Assembly: GCA_027295435.1 (NCBI GenBank)
Contig: JAPUKX010000055.1
Span: forward strand, 1 to 8,008
Origin: Planctomycetota bacterium
Lineage (GTDB): Bacteria > Planctomycetota > Phycisphaerae > Phycisphaerales > SM1A02
Direction: 5' to 3'
Length of the DNA stretch: 8,008 nucleotides
Below, in pieces: positions 1 through 6,036 of the stretch. The position numbers and the translations under genes are program-made. Each line of letters opens with the position of its first letter. Within the stretch, counting starts at the first letter, position 1. The notes under the pieces were generated by a model. The model did not search any database and had not been told where the DNA came from. It worked only from the letters and a program-made list of their open reading frames with translations.

Positions 1-830
1 GGCTCGCCGGTCTCCACGGGAGAAGCGTTGTTCGGATCGTGTTTGAGCAGCAGGCCGTCGCCGTTGTCGTTGACCCGAGCTTTGATCGCCAACCCACGGG
101 AGTTGATCTCCTGGATGATGTCGAAGAGCGTCAGCGAATCGGAGCCGATGTTGACATCGGCCGTGTTGCCGTAGCCGTCGGTGATGCGGAAGACGCCGGT
201 GCCTACGCCCCGGCCGTAGTTCAGATCGCTCAGCAGGGTCGCTTCGGAAACGTACCGCAACTGAAGATTTGTTCCCTCGACGGTGTTGGCGGCTACATCG
301 GCTTGAATCCCCAAATCGTCCGCGGCGTTGCCGGCGATCGTAAGATTACTGCTTCTGTTGGAGGTGTCCGTGATCAGCAGCCCCGTGCCGCTGGAATTGA
401 GGCTCGCCGTCACCGCGATGTTGGAGGAGCTGTTGATTTGACTGATGATGTCGCTCAGCGACCCCAATTCATCGATCGTGAAGGTGTCGTTGCCGCCGTT
501 TCGGTCAGTGATGGTGAGCGTGGTCTCACCGCCAAGGCCCGCGCCCCCATTGAGATTGCGCACCAGCACCGAGTTGAGGCCGGTGATGAGCCGGTTGCCG
601 TCAACAGTGCTCGACCCAACGCCGGGGCTAGCGGTGAGGATGCCCAGGTCCCGCGCTGCGTTCGGCTGACTGAGGTCCGTTGAGAACCCCTCGATGATGA
701 GGTTGGAGCCGCCGCCGGTGGTATCAGTGATCAGCAGGCTCACGCCGTCGGCGGCGATGGAGGCGACAATGCGGCCGGCGTTCGGCGTGCCATCATCCTC
801 CGTCGCATTGTTAATGCGGTCGATGACATT
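1..830 (-). pseudogene. fliD: Continuation of the fliD reading frame after the in-frame TAA; runs off the left edge
   Basis: I translated all 276 codons from 830 down to 3 in the frame of the upstream fliD segment and found no further stop or frameshift. The text is clearly the same protein. Counting the stop as residue 420, hook-IN motifs occur at 418-427 (TL*NVIDRIN), 544-553 (SLSDIISQIN) and 654-663 (TLFDIIQEIN). DLGI recurs at 481-484 and 592-595, and LLITDT-type strands at 452-456 and 571-576. There is no plausible start codon with a ribosome site just after the stop, so this part is expected to be untranslated unless the stop is read through or is an error. The C-terminal FliD domain would lie beyond the window. 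Coding identity is strong; calling it a pseudogene depends on the stop being real. Confidence 0.7.
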
Positions 831-2090
831 TTAAAGAGTGACGGCCCGCGCATCCTGGACCGAGTTGGGGATCAACTGCCCGTCAAACGAGTCTGCGGCC
901 ACGCCGGCCTCGTTGAGAATACCGAGGTCCTCAGCCGTCTGGGTGTTGTTGGTCCCGGCGCCGAGCACCTTGAGATTGCCGGACCCGCCAACCGTGTTCG
1001 TCACCGTGAATTTGTCGCCATCAGCATGGATCGAAATCTGAATGTGGCCGCCGGTTTCGAGATTCACCCGGCTGATGAGACCACCGACGGTGGTGATTCC
1101 GGTCAGATCGACCTCGTATTCAGTGAGGTCGCGAGCGATGAACTTGAACTCGGGGTTCGTATCGTTGTCGCTGATCGTGACGCCGGCGCCGTTGTTGAGG
1201 TCAGCCAGGAGAGTGTCATTGTCGATCGGAGTGTTGATCCGACCGAGGTCGATGTTGAAGGTCTTGGGAGACGCTTCGCGGGTGGTAATGCGAAGGTCGG
1301 CCACGTTGTTGCGTATGACCACGCCGTTGCCGTCGTTGAGCGACCGCAGCGCGGTCGAGCCGCTGATGGTGTTGATGTCGTCGCCGGTGAGTGTACCCCC
1401 GACACCTGAGCCCACTATGCCAAGATCGGTTGCCGTCGTATAGCCGATGGCGTTGGCGATATCCAAGGAGCCCGCGCTGTTCTCCGTCACCACCAGATGA
1501 TCACCTTCCACGGCGGCTGTGACGTTGGCCCCGGAGTTGTTGATGCGATCGAGAACTTCGTTGAGCGAGATCACATCGGTCAGATCGATGGTGGTCGTGC
1601 CGATGCTGTCGATGATGATGCTTTTGCCTTGCGCGACGCCGGCGCCGCTGTTGAGGTTCTCAGGATCGGTGTCGGTTGACAGCGTTCCTCTGCCGAACTC
1701 GAAGCTCAGCGAGGTCAGAGCCAAGGGCGCTGTGTCGGTGTCAACAAAGCCAGCCGAGAGCTTCTGGCTGGTAGACACCAGTTGCTTGACGATAAACGTG
1801 AACATGCCTGGAATCGACTTCGCCGAGGCGATCGCGGTGAGGATGTCGCTGTTGCTGCTGCTGGCCAGGGCGGACTTGAAGATCGAGTCCAGGCGGAAGG
1901 ACCAGGCTATGTTCTTGAAATTGAGCAGGCGAGAGTTGATGTCCAACAGCGCGGTCTTTTGCGCTTGCAGCGACACCAGCCGCGCCTGAAGCCCGAGCTT
2001 GCCGCGCGCTTCGAGAGCGATCAGATTGTCGATCAGGGTCGCGGTGTCAATGCCGCTGATCAGCCCGATGCCGGTGGCGATTGTTCCCAT
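831..2090 (-). CDS. fliD: Flagellar hook-associated protein 2 (filament cap, FliD), N-terminal 419 residues up to an in-frame stop
   Basis: FliD caps the growing flagellar filament outside the cell and helps flagellin subunits fold into place. Residues 5-115 match the HAP2/FliD N-terminal domain: the GIGLISGIDTATLIDNLI opening, a helical segment rich in Leu/Gln (about 25-70), then the typical 'SSNSDILTAIASA...PGMFTFIVKQLV' pattern. From about 175 on there are hook-IN modules: SLNEVLDRIN (175-184) and TVGGLISRVN (334-343), each followed by a beta-rich stretch and a DLGI motif (222-225, 388-391). The ATG at 2088-2090 has a purine-rich GGCGGAG stretch about 9 bases upstream. The frame ends at TAA 831-833, inside a third hook-IN motif. 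No FliD C-terminal domain is present, so this product alone should not form a working cap. FliD identity is firm; the completeness of the gene is doubtful. Confidence 0.85.
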   Translation of the reverse strand: MGTIATGIGLISGIDTATLIDNLIALEARGKLGLQARLVSLQAQKTALLDINSRLLNFKNIAWSFRLDSIFKSALASSSNSDILTAIASAKSIPGMFTFIVKQLVSTSQKLSAGFVDTDTAPLALTSLSFEFGRGTLSTDTDPENLNSGAGVAQGKSIIIDSIGTTTIDLTDVISLNEVLDRINNSGANVTAAVEGDHLVVTENSAGSLDIANAIGYTTATDLGIVGSGVGGTLTGDDINTISGSTALRSLNDGNGVVIRNNVADLRITTREASPKTFNIDLGRINTPIDNDTLLADLNNGAGVTISDNDTNPEFKFIARDLTEYEVDLTGITTVGGLISRVNLETGGHIQISIHADGDKFTVTNTVGGSGNLKVLGAGTNNTQTAEDLGILNEAGVAADSFDGQLIPNSVQDARAVTL

Positions 2091-2833
2091 CGGTACGCTC
2101 CGCCGTGCTGATCGCTACGCCGCCAGCGTCCATTCGGATTCAGCGATCCCGGGCCGCCACCTCGGACGGTCAAGACCTGCTCGTTGGAGAGCCAACACGT
2201 CACATACCCAACAGGCAAGCGTTCGGTGGAAGAGCCGCCGCGAATCACTCAAAGCCCGCTGAGACTCCGCATTCGTGGGCGTATCCATCATCGGCACGGG
2301 ATGGCTTGTCTCATTCATCCAAGCGTCCACATCTTTGCTGCAAAACGCGATCCATCAGACGCCCGCCGGGTGCGATCGGCGATCGAACCCTCGACCGACC
2401 TCTGCGCTATGTGAAGGCCGTAACAGCTCATTGATCGGCGGGCCGTGCGTGTGACTTTGCTGCACCTTGCGCGACACGGCGCAAAATGTGACATGATTCC
2501 CCCCCGCGCATGGCGCGCAGCAACGCCGGCCCCCCCGGCCGAAGGCTGACCACGGCCGATGGGCCGCCCGAGGCCCCTACTTGTTTAGGGCCATCGCCCC
2601 CCATCAGACCCTCATGGCCGTCCAGCAGCTTGCCCGGAGAGTCTCGCTGACGATGGTCGTGGAATCGGCAGTGCCGGGGCCATCATGGGCTCCGGTGACC
2701 GCCTCCGCCGGGTCCGGAAATGACAGCGTCTTGTGGCGAAGCACTCGCTTCAGCGTGCCGAGGCGGATCATCGTGTTCCGGCCCCGCTTCGCCTGTTCTT
2801 GCGAGTCGATGTGGCGCTGGACGAAATGGACCG
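2091..2833. other. Long gap between fliD and parB, with C-runs and small hairpins
   Basis: This 743-bp stretch has no confidently called gene. It holds three runs of C (2499-2505, 2530-2536, 2597-2602). One hairpin has a perfect 6-bp stem, TTGCGC/GCGCAA (2467-2472 with 2479-2484, loop of 6). Another has a 7-bp stem with one bulged C (2572-2579 with 2586-2592). Neither is followed by a T-run on either strand, so I do not call a terminator. A minus-strand frame at 2115-2330 (71 codons, GTG start) ends 25 bp before fliD. Its third-position GC (65% by hand count) shows no coding bias, and it matches no family I know. I saw no convincing sigma-28 or sigma-54 promoter for fliD. Confidence 0.5.
2604..2771 (-). 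CDS. Possible small hypothetical protein (55 aa) just downstream of parB
   Basis: On the minus strand an ATG at 2769-2771 opens a 55-codon frame that begins MIRLGTLKRVLRHK and ends at TGA 2604-2606. By hand count its GC at codon positions 1/2/3 is about 60/58/80%. The 21 codons just before the ATG in the same frame (back to 2834) score about 71/38/86%, which is a coding-like signature. There is, however, no start codon in that upstream part before the frame meets a stop inside the parB 3' end, and no clear ribosome site before the ATG. It may be a real small gene in the parB transcript, the remnant of a longer gene, or chance. The sequence is basic at the N-terminus; no domain recognised. Confidence 0.2.
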   Translation of the reverse strand: MIRLGTLKRVLRHKTLSFPDPAEAVTGAHDGPGTADSTTIVSETLRASCWTAMRV

Positions 2834-3811
2834 CTACGTCACCCTGACGCCCAGCTTCTGCATCAACCCCTCAAACTGGTCGAACGTGTAGAACTCGATC
2901 AGGATGCGCCCGGATTCCTTCGTCTTGCCCTGCTGGAGGACGACTTTGGTGCCCAGGCGCTCACTGAGCCGGCGCTGCATCGCTTGGCGGTGCGGATGGT
3001 GAGGGTGATCGGCGCGCCCCGGTCGAGGGGCCGACTCCGCTGTCACCGCAGCGATTCGACGTTCCAGGGCTCGCACCGTGAAGTGCCTGCGGATCGCGAG
3101 ATCGGCAAGCCGCGTGCGGGTTTCGATGTTAGTGATCGCTAATAACGCCTTGGCGTGCCCTGGGCCCAGCCGGGCGGTGCGCACCGCGTCCCTGATGAAC
3201 TCGTCAAGCTCGAGCAGTCGAAGCAGGTTGGTTACGCTTGAGCGGCTCAGGCCGACACGATCGGCAAGTTCCTGATGAGTCATGCCGTGCTCATGCGTGA
3301 GTTGCCAGAATGCTTCCGCCCGCTCGATCGGGTTGAGATCTTCTCGTTGGAGGTTCTCGATGAGCGCGAGCTCCGCGGCGGTTTGATCATCGATGCGGCG
3401 TACGATGGCAGGCAGCGGTGACAGGCCGATGCGTTGGGCGGCGCGCCAGCGGCGCTCGCCAACAACGAGTTGGAAGCCGCCTGCTGGTGCCTGCCTGACG
3501 ACGATGGGCTGGATGAGCCCCGTCGATTTGATGGATTCGGCCAGCGATCGCAGCGCCTCTTCGTCGAAATGTTGCCGAGGCTGGGCGGGATTTGGGCGGA
3601 TCTGGTCGGTGGCGATCATGCGGATTGGGTCGGGGTCCGTGATCCCGGGTGCTGGGTGATCTGATGAGCCGGGTTCCCGATGTGCGGCCAGCGGGGGGCT
3701 TGGTTCGGCGGGCGGGTCGATTCGGATCGGGGATGAGATGAGGCTCTGAAGACCTCGACCGAGTCGTCGCCGGGCCATCGCCGGCTGGGACGCGTCCTTG
3801 GGTGTTTGCAT
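2834..3811 (-). CDS. parB: ParB/Spo0J-type chromosome-partitioning protein (CTP-dependent parS clamp)
   Basis: ParB binds parS, hydrolyses CTP, slides along DNA as a clamp and is moved by the ParA ATPase to segregate replicated origins. All expected parts are visible in 325 residues, a normal chromosomal ParB length. They are the N-terminal RRRLGRGLQSLI peptide that stimulates ParA (14-25), the RPNPAQPR box (72-79), the CTP-binding motifs GERRWRA (118-124) and ENLQREDLNPIERAEA (152-167), the helix-turn-helix (about 177-202, MTHQELADRVGLSRSSVTNLL), and a C-terminal dimerisation strand/helix (301-322). Between 258 and 278 lies a Pro/His-rich linker. The ATG at 3811 has a strong AAGGAG ribosome site (3820-3825, 8-base spacing). 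Oddly, no parA lies upstream: the neighbour is a divergent kinase. Two parS-like sites sit in the shared upstream region, allowing autoregulation by ParB spreading. Confidence 0.95.
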   Translation of the reverse strand: MQTPKDASQPAMARRRLGRGLQSLISSPIRIDPPAEPSPPLAAHREPGSSDHPAPGITDPDPIRMIATDQIRPNPAQPRQHFDEEALRSLAESIKSTGLIQPIVVRQAPAGGFQLVVGERRWRAAQRIGLSPLPAIVRRIDDQTAAELALIENLQREDLNPIERAEAFWQLTHEHGMTHQELADRVGLSRSSVTNLLRLLELDEFIRDAVRTARLGPGHAKALLAITNIETRTRLADLAIRRHFTVRALERRIAAVTAESAPRPGRADHPHHPHRQAMQRRLSERLGTKVVLQQGKTKESGRILIEFYTFDQFEGLMQKLGVRVT

Positions 3812-3880
3812 CGTTGGCTCTCCTTAGGGATGTGGCACTGGCGGTTGGGGTTGGGGGGTCTTGCCTTGGGGGGTGTCTGA

Positions 3881-3896
3881 TGTTCCACGTGGAACC
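3881..3896. promoter_or_regulatory. parS: parS site 1 (canonical ParB-binding palindrome)
   Basis: TGTTCCACGTGGAACC contains a perfect 14-bp palindrome (GTTCCACGTGGAAC, 3882-3895) and fits the widely conserved bacterial parS pattern TGTTNCACGTGNAACA, with only the last base different. It lies 70 bp upstream of the parB start, where parS sites are often found. Expected role: ParB nucleation site for origin segregation, with possible repression of parB and of the divergent kinase. Confidence 0.9.
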
Positions 3897-3993
3897 ACCG
3901 TGCCATCGAAGAGCACCCCTTCGGTGTGGTCGCTGGGAACTTCCCGCAAGCAGGGTAGCTGAGGGCATCGTCGGCTCCGCAGGTGTTATGCCA

Positions 3994-4009
3994 TGTTCCA
4001 CATGGAACG
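3994..4009. promoter_or_regulatory. parS: parS-like site 2 (one core base changed)
   Basis: TGTTCCACATGGAACG repeats the first parS site in its outer arms, but the central CACGTG is CACATG, which breaks the palindrome. It lies 113 bp from site 1 and 165 bp before the kinase start. The near identity with site 1 argues against chance. Binding may be weaker than at site 1, since the central CACGTG is the best-conserved part of known parS sites. Confidence 0.7.
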
Positions 4010-4158
4010 TCAAACACGCCGAGGCGCCATCGCCCCAGTTATCGGTGCGGATCCGAGCCGTTGCTACCGGACCTGGGGCGGGACGCCCTCCAAGCGTTCG
4101 CCTTGAGTCGCAAGCCTTCCTGGCCGATACCCCGTCGTCTCGCCGCCATGGGGGGCTG

Positions 4159-4164
4159 GGGAGG
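4159..4164 (+). promoter_or_regulatory. Ribosome-binding site that fixes the kinase start
   Basis: GGGAGG lies 9 bases before the ATG at 4174. No comparable site precedes the earlier in-frame ATGs, and the residues they would add are low-complexity and run across both parS sites. This supports 4174 as the start. Confidence 0.6.
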
Positions 4165-4173
4165 GCCCTGCGA

Positions 4174-4986
4174 ATGACCGAGCTCGCAGCACTATCAGTC
4201 GAGCAGGATCTCGTCGGTCGAATTGCTCAGGCCGAGCGCGACCTGGATTCGCTCCAACAGCAGCTCCAGCATTCGCACCGGTTGGCCACGGTGGGCACAC
4301 TTGCGGCAGGGGTTGCCCACGAGATAAACAACATCATGACCCCCGTTCTCGCCTACGCACAGCTGGCCAAGGCGGATCCGCACGATGCCGCCCTGCAAGT
4401 CAAGGCCCTGGACCGAGCCATTGCCGGCGCCGAATCCGCGGCACGGATTGCCCAGGCCGTCCTCGGCTTCACTCGAACCGACGATGACCTCGAGCACGCC
4501 AACGTCTGCGAGGCAATTGACGCTGCGCTCGCCTGCCTGGCAAGGGACCCGAGCAAAGATGGGACCCAACTGGACATCTCAGTTGACCCAGCGGCCAACG
4601 TTCGCATCCCGCCTCTTGCGCTGCAGCACGTGCTCTTGAACCTGATCCTCAACGCGGTCACAGCCATGCGCCCCAAGCGAGGCTCGCTTCGGATTTCCGT
4701 TGCCCAGCACGCTGATGGCTCCACCCGGATAACCCTCGCCGACACCGGGCCAGGCATCCCACGTCATCTCCTGGCCACCCTCTTCGAGCCGTTCGTCACA
4801 AGTCCTGCCCAGGCGCACCATTCCACAGCGGCAGACCCAGCAACCAGATCAGGCCTTGGCCTGGCCGTGTGCAGGCGCCTCGTTGAAAACGTTGGTGGCA
4901 GCATCGAGGCCCGCTCGAATCCAGGTGAGGGAGCAGCGTTCACAATTGCGCTGCCAACATTCGACCGACCCAATCCGAAAATATAA
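4174..4986 (+). CDS. Soluble sensor histidine kinase, NtrB/HisKA type, without a visible sensor domain
   Basis: The protein (270 aa from ATG 4174) autophosphorylates on a histidine using ATP and should pass the phosphate to a response regulator. In order: a short coiled-coil-like helix (about 8-35, IAQAERDLDSLQQQLQ); the HisKA H-box AAGVAHEINNIMTP with phospho-acceptor His49; the N-box LLNLILNAVTAM (Asn156, Asn160); the G1 box DTGPGIP (190-196); the F-box LFEPF (203-207); and the G2 box GLGLAVCRRLVENVGG (227-242). All ATP-binding boxes are intact. There is no signal peptide, membrane segment, PAS or GAF domain, so it is cytoplasmic and probably senses through a partner. The next gene is not a response regulator, so the kinase is an orphan here. 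It is divergent from parB and shares the parS-bearing region. The kinase family is certain; its signal and partner are unknown. Confidence 0.9.
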   Translation: MTELAALSVEQDLVGRIAQAERDLDSLQQQLQHSHRLATVGTLAAGVAHEINNIMTPVLAYAQLAKADPHDAALQVKALDRAIAGAESAARIAQAVLGFTRTDDDLEHANVCEAIDAALACLARDPSKDGTQLDISVDPAANVRIPPLALQHVLLNLILNAVTAMRPKRGSLRISVAQHADGSTRITLADTGPGIPRHLLATLFEPFVTSPAQAHHSTAADPATRSGLGLAVCRRLVENVGGSIEARSNPGEGAAFTIALPTFDRPNPKI

Positions 4987-4987
4987 G

Positions 4988-5106
4988 TGCTCGCGTAGAT
5001 ATCATGATCGTGCGTGATAGAAGCCATATCGCGATGGAACGCGACATGTACGCTAGTAGATCGGATGAGTCATGGCGACACGTTGCGATCCTCTGATCTA
5101 CGAGCA
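4988..5106. repeat. Imperfect inverted repeat downstream of the kinase gene
   Basis: Left arm TGCTCGCGTAGATATCATGATCG (positions 4988-5010; key parts TGCTCG, TAGAT, GATCG) faces a right arm at 5086-5106. The reverse complement of the right arm starts TGCTCGTAGAT and ends GGATCG. About 17 bases match, with one 2-base bulge and four mismatches, and about 75 bases lie between the arms. It could be an operator pair, a remnant of a mobile element end, or chance. Confidence 0.3.
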
Positions 5107-5213
5107 TGATCTATCTCGATCGTGGCTGGTTCTCGTAGTTGGCTATCGATGGCAGGAGGGGCAGCTTCCGTTGGATGGCCAAGGGGAGCTTGGCGGAGTT
5201 AGTGAATCAGCTC

Positions 5214-5245
5214 AGGGGAGGAATTTCATGCACGGTGATGAGTAG
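5214..5245 (+). other. Strong ribosome site with five-codon mini-ORF, in frame with the downstream DciA-family gene
   Basis: AGGGGAGGAA (5214-5223) is the best Shine-Dalgarno match in the window and is followed after 4-6 bases by ATG 5228. The frame reads Met-His-Gly-Asp-Glu and stops at TAG 5243-5245. That frame is the same one used by the DUF721/DciA gene that starts at 5318. It may be a leader peptide that tunes translation, or the original start of a longer gene now cut off by the TAG. Confidence 0.35.
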
Positions 5246-5317
5246 GAAGCGGGGGCTGGTGGCCGGGTTCGGGTGGCTGCGCACGCTGGGATCGGGGTAG
5301 TCGATACGATCATAGCC

Positions 5318-5710
5318 ATGGCTGAGGCCGTCCAGCGCCTGGAGCGATTGCGGCAGGGACGCGTTCGATCGGAGGCGGATCCGTCGATCGGCGGGCTGGT
5401 ATCAGGCGTGGCCCAACGCGCCGCGCGAACGCAGCGCCGCCTCGGCGCCCTGACCGACGTTTGGGAGTCTCTAGTGCCCGCCGAGATCGTCGCGCGCACT
5501 CGACTGACTGGCTTGCGTGGTGGTGTTGCGCGCGTCGTCGTAGATTCCGCATCGACTGCGTACGAACTCGATCGAATGCTGCGCGGAGGGCTGGAGCAGC
5601 AGTTGCGGCGGCGCTTTCGCGGCACCCTCATGCGAATCAGGATCAGCATCGGCGAACGACATGACCGGGGATTCCAGCCGGAACGGACTGATCGGCCCCA
5701 AGCGAGGTGA
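5318..5710 (+). CDS. DUF721 / DciA-family protein (probable replicative-helicase loader relative)
   Basis: DciA proteins bind the DnaB replicative helicase and help load it on DNA in bacteria that lack DnaC/DnaI. Residues 38-112 of this 130-aa protein carry the family pattern: LGALTDVWESLVPAEIVARTRL, then a Gly-rich turn and beta strand (VARVVVDSAS), then YELDRMLRGGLEQQLRR and a closing basic strand (GTLMRIRISIG). The first 20 residues form a charged helix (EAVQRLERLRQG). The tail (113-130) is basic and probably disordered. The length suits single-domain members. I chose ATG 5318; GTG 5273 in the same frame would add 15 residues, and neither has a convincing ribosome site. The position, two genes from parB/parS, fits a role in chromosome replication. 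Family assignment is good; actual helicase loading is inferred. Confidence 0.8.
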   Translation: MAEAVQRLERLRQGRVRSEADPSIGGLVSGVAQRAARTQRRLGALTDVWESLVPAEIVARTRLTGLRGGVARVVVDSASTAYELDRMLRGGLEQQLRRRFRGTLMRIRISIGERHDRGFQPERTDRPQAR

Positions 5711-6036
5711 CCGCCGAGGTGCGCGCACCGGGATGGTAGGTGGTTGCCCGTTCTCGGTTGTCGCGTACAGGGTCTCGGCCGATCGGTAAGAAGCGCTGGC
5801 GGATCGCCGGCGGCTGCGCGGACACCCCCAGGGATCGAGATGAGCGCCGTGACGATGGTGGCGGGATTAACCGGCCGGCCTGATCGGTGACTCGGTCTGG
5901 GGCGTTATTTGGCAGGCTTTCATTCGGCGTTGAATGCCCGCGAACTCTTATGAATGGCGGTATTCTCCAGAGGCGACGGGCTCGGTAGGCGGTTCGGTCG
6001 GATCGATACTCGGGAATCTTGGCTGAGGGACGCGCC
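5711..6036. other. Gap between the DciA-family gene and the protease gene
   Basis: This 326-bp stretch has no supportable gene. It contains a perfect 12-bp palindrome just after the DciA-family stop (5718-5729) and, at its end, the ribosome site GAGGGA (6024-6029) for the protease. I found no good sigma-70 promoter pair: GATACT at 6005-6010 resembles a -10 element but has no matching -35. An open minus-strand frame across it (5643-6155) reads as low-complexity Arg/Ser/Pro text and is not a gene. Confidence 0.5.
5718..5729. repeat. Perfect 12-bp palindrome (GGTGCGCGCACC)
   Basis: The palindrome begins 8 bases after the TGA of the DciA-family gene. As RNA it would give only a 4-bp stem with a CGCG loop and no T-run, so it is a poor terminator. 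A small dimeric DNA-binding site is possible, but chance is quite likely in GC-rich DNA. Confidence 0.3.

Larger units (their letters stand above)
3812..4173. other. Divergent regulatory region between parB and the histidine kinase gene
   Basis: This 362-bp region separates two genes that point away from each other, so it must hold both promoters. It contains the parB ribosome site (3820-3825), two parS-like palindromes (3881-3896 and 3994-4009) and a G-rich tract (about 3845-3875). A weak sigma-70-like pair for the kinase may be TTGAGT at 4103-4108 and GATACC at 4126-4131, with 17-base spacing; each matches only 3-4 of 6 consensus bases. The kinase frame is open back to 3802, but translating it would read the parS sites as protein, so I treat this as non-coding. 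Confidence 0.6.
4987..5317. other. Gap between the kinase and the DciA-family gene
   Basis: This 331-bp stretch is visibly less GC-rich at its start than its neighbours. It carries an imperfect inverted repeat (4988-5010 with 5086-5106) and six GATC sites between 5003 and 5120. It also has a strong ribosome-site-like sequence before a five-codon ORF (5214-5245). There is no sequence close to a DnaA box (TTATCCACA) on either strand, and no obvious terminator with a T-run after the kinase. A 20-codon frame (ATG 5238, stop 5298-5300, MSRKRGLVAGFGWLRTLGSG) also fits here but has no support beyond being open. Confidence 0.5.

Noticed and set aside
39..683. Open plus-strand frame of 214 codons antisense to fliD
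   Set aside because: It mirrors the fliD frame, whose minus-strand translation has clear hook-IN repeats. The plus reading has no recognisable domain and no ribosome site.
831..833. TAA as a recoded sense codon
   Set aside because: TAA ends the kinase (4984-4986) and the protease (7522-7524) at sensible places, and no recoding signal is visible near 831.
2378..2405. tRNA T-arm-like sequence (GGGTTCGATC on the minus strand)
   Set aside because: The bases flanking the loop do not pair into a 5-bp T-stem, and no acceptor or anticodon arm can be drawn around it.
2419..2437. CGTAACAGCTCATTGATCG, similar to a conserved 23S rRNA segment (CGTAATAGCTCACTGGTCG)
   Set aside because: The similarity (16 of 19 bases) does not extend on either side, so a rRNA fragment is not supported.
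3833..3850. TGGCAC resembling a sigma-54 -24 element
   Set aside because: Ten bases after the GG there is TG, not the required GC, and the position relative to either gene is not helpful.
3802..4173. Upstream extension of the kinase reading frame to an ATG at 3802
   Set aside because: It would translate across both parS sites and overlap the parB start, its residues are low-complexity, and a good ribosome site precedes the internal ATG at 4174.
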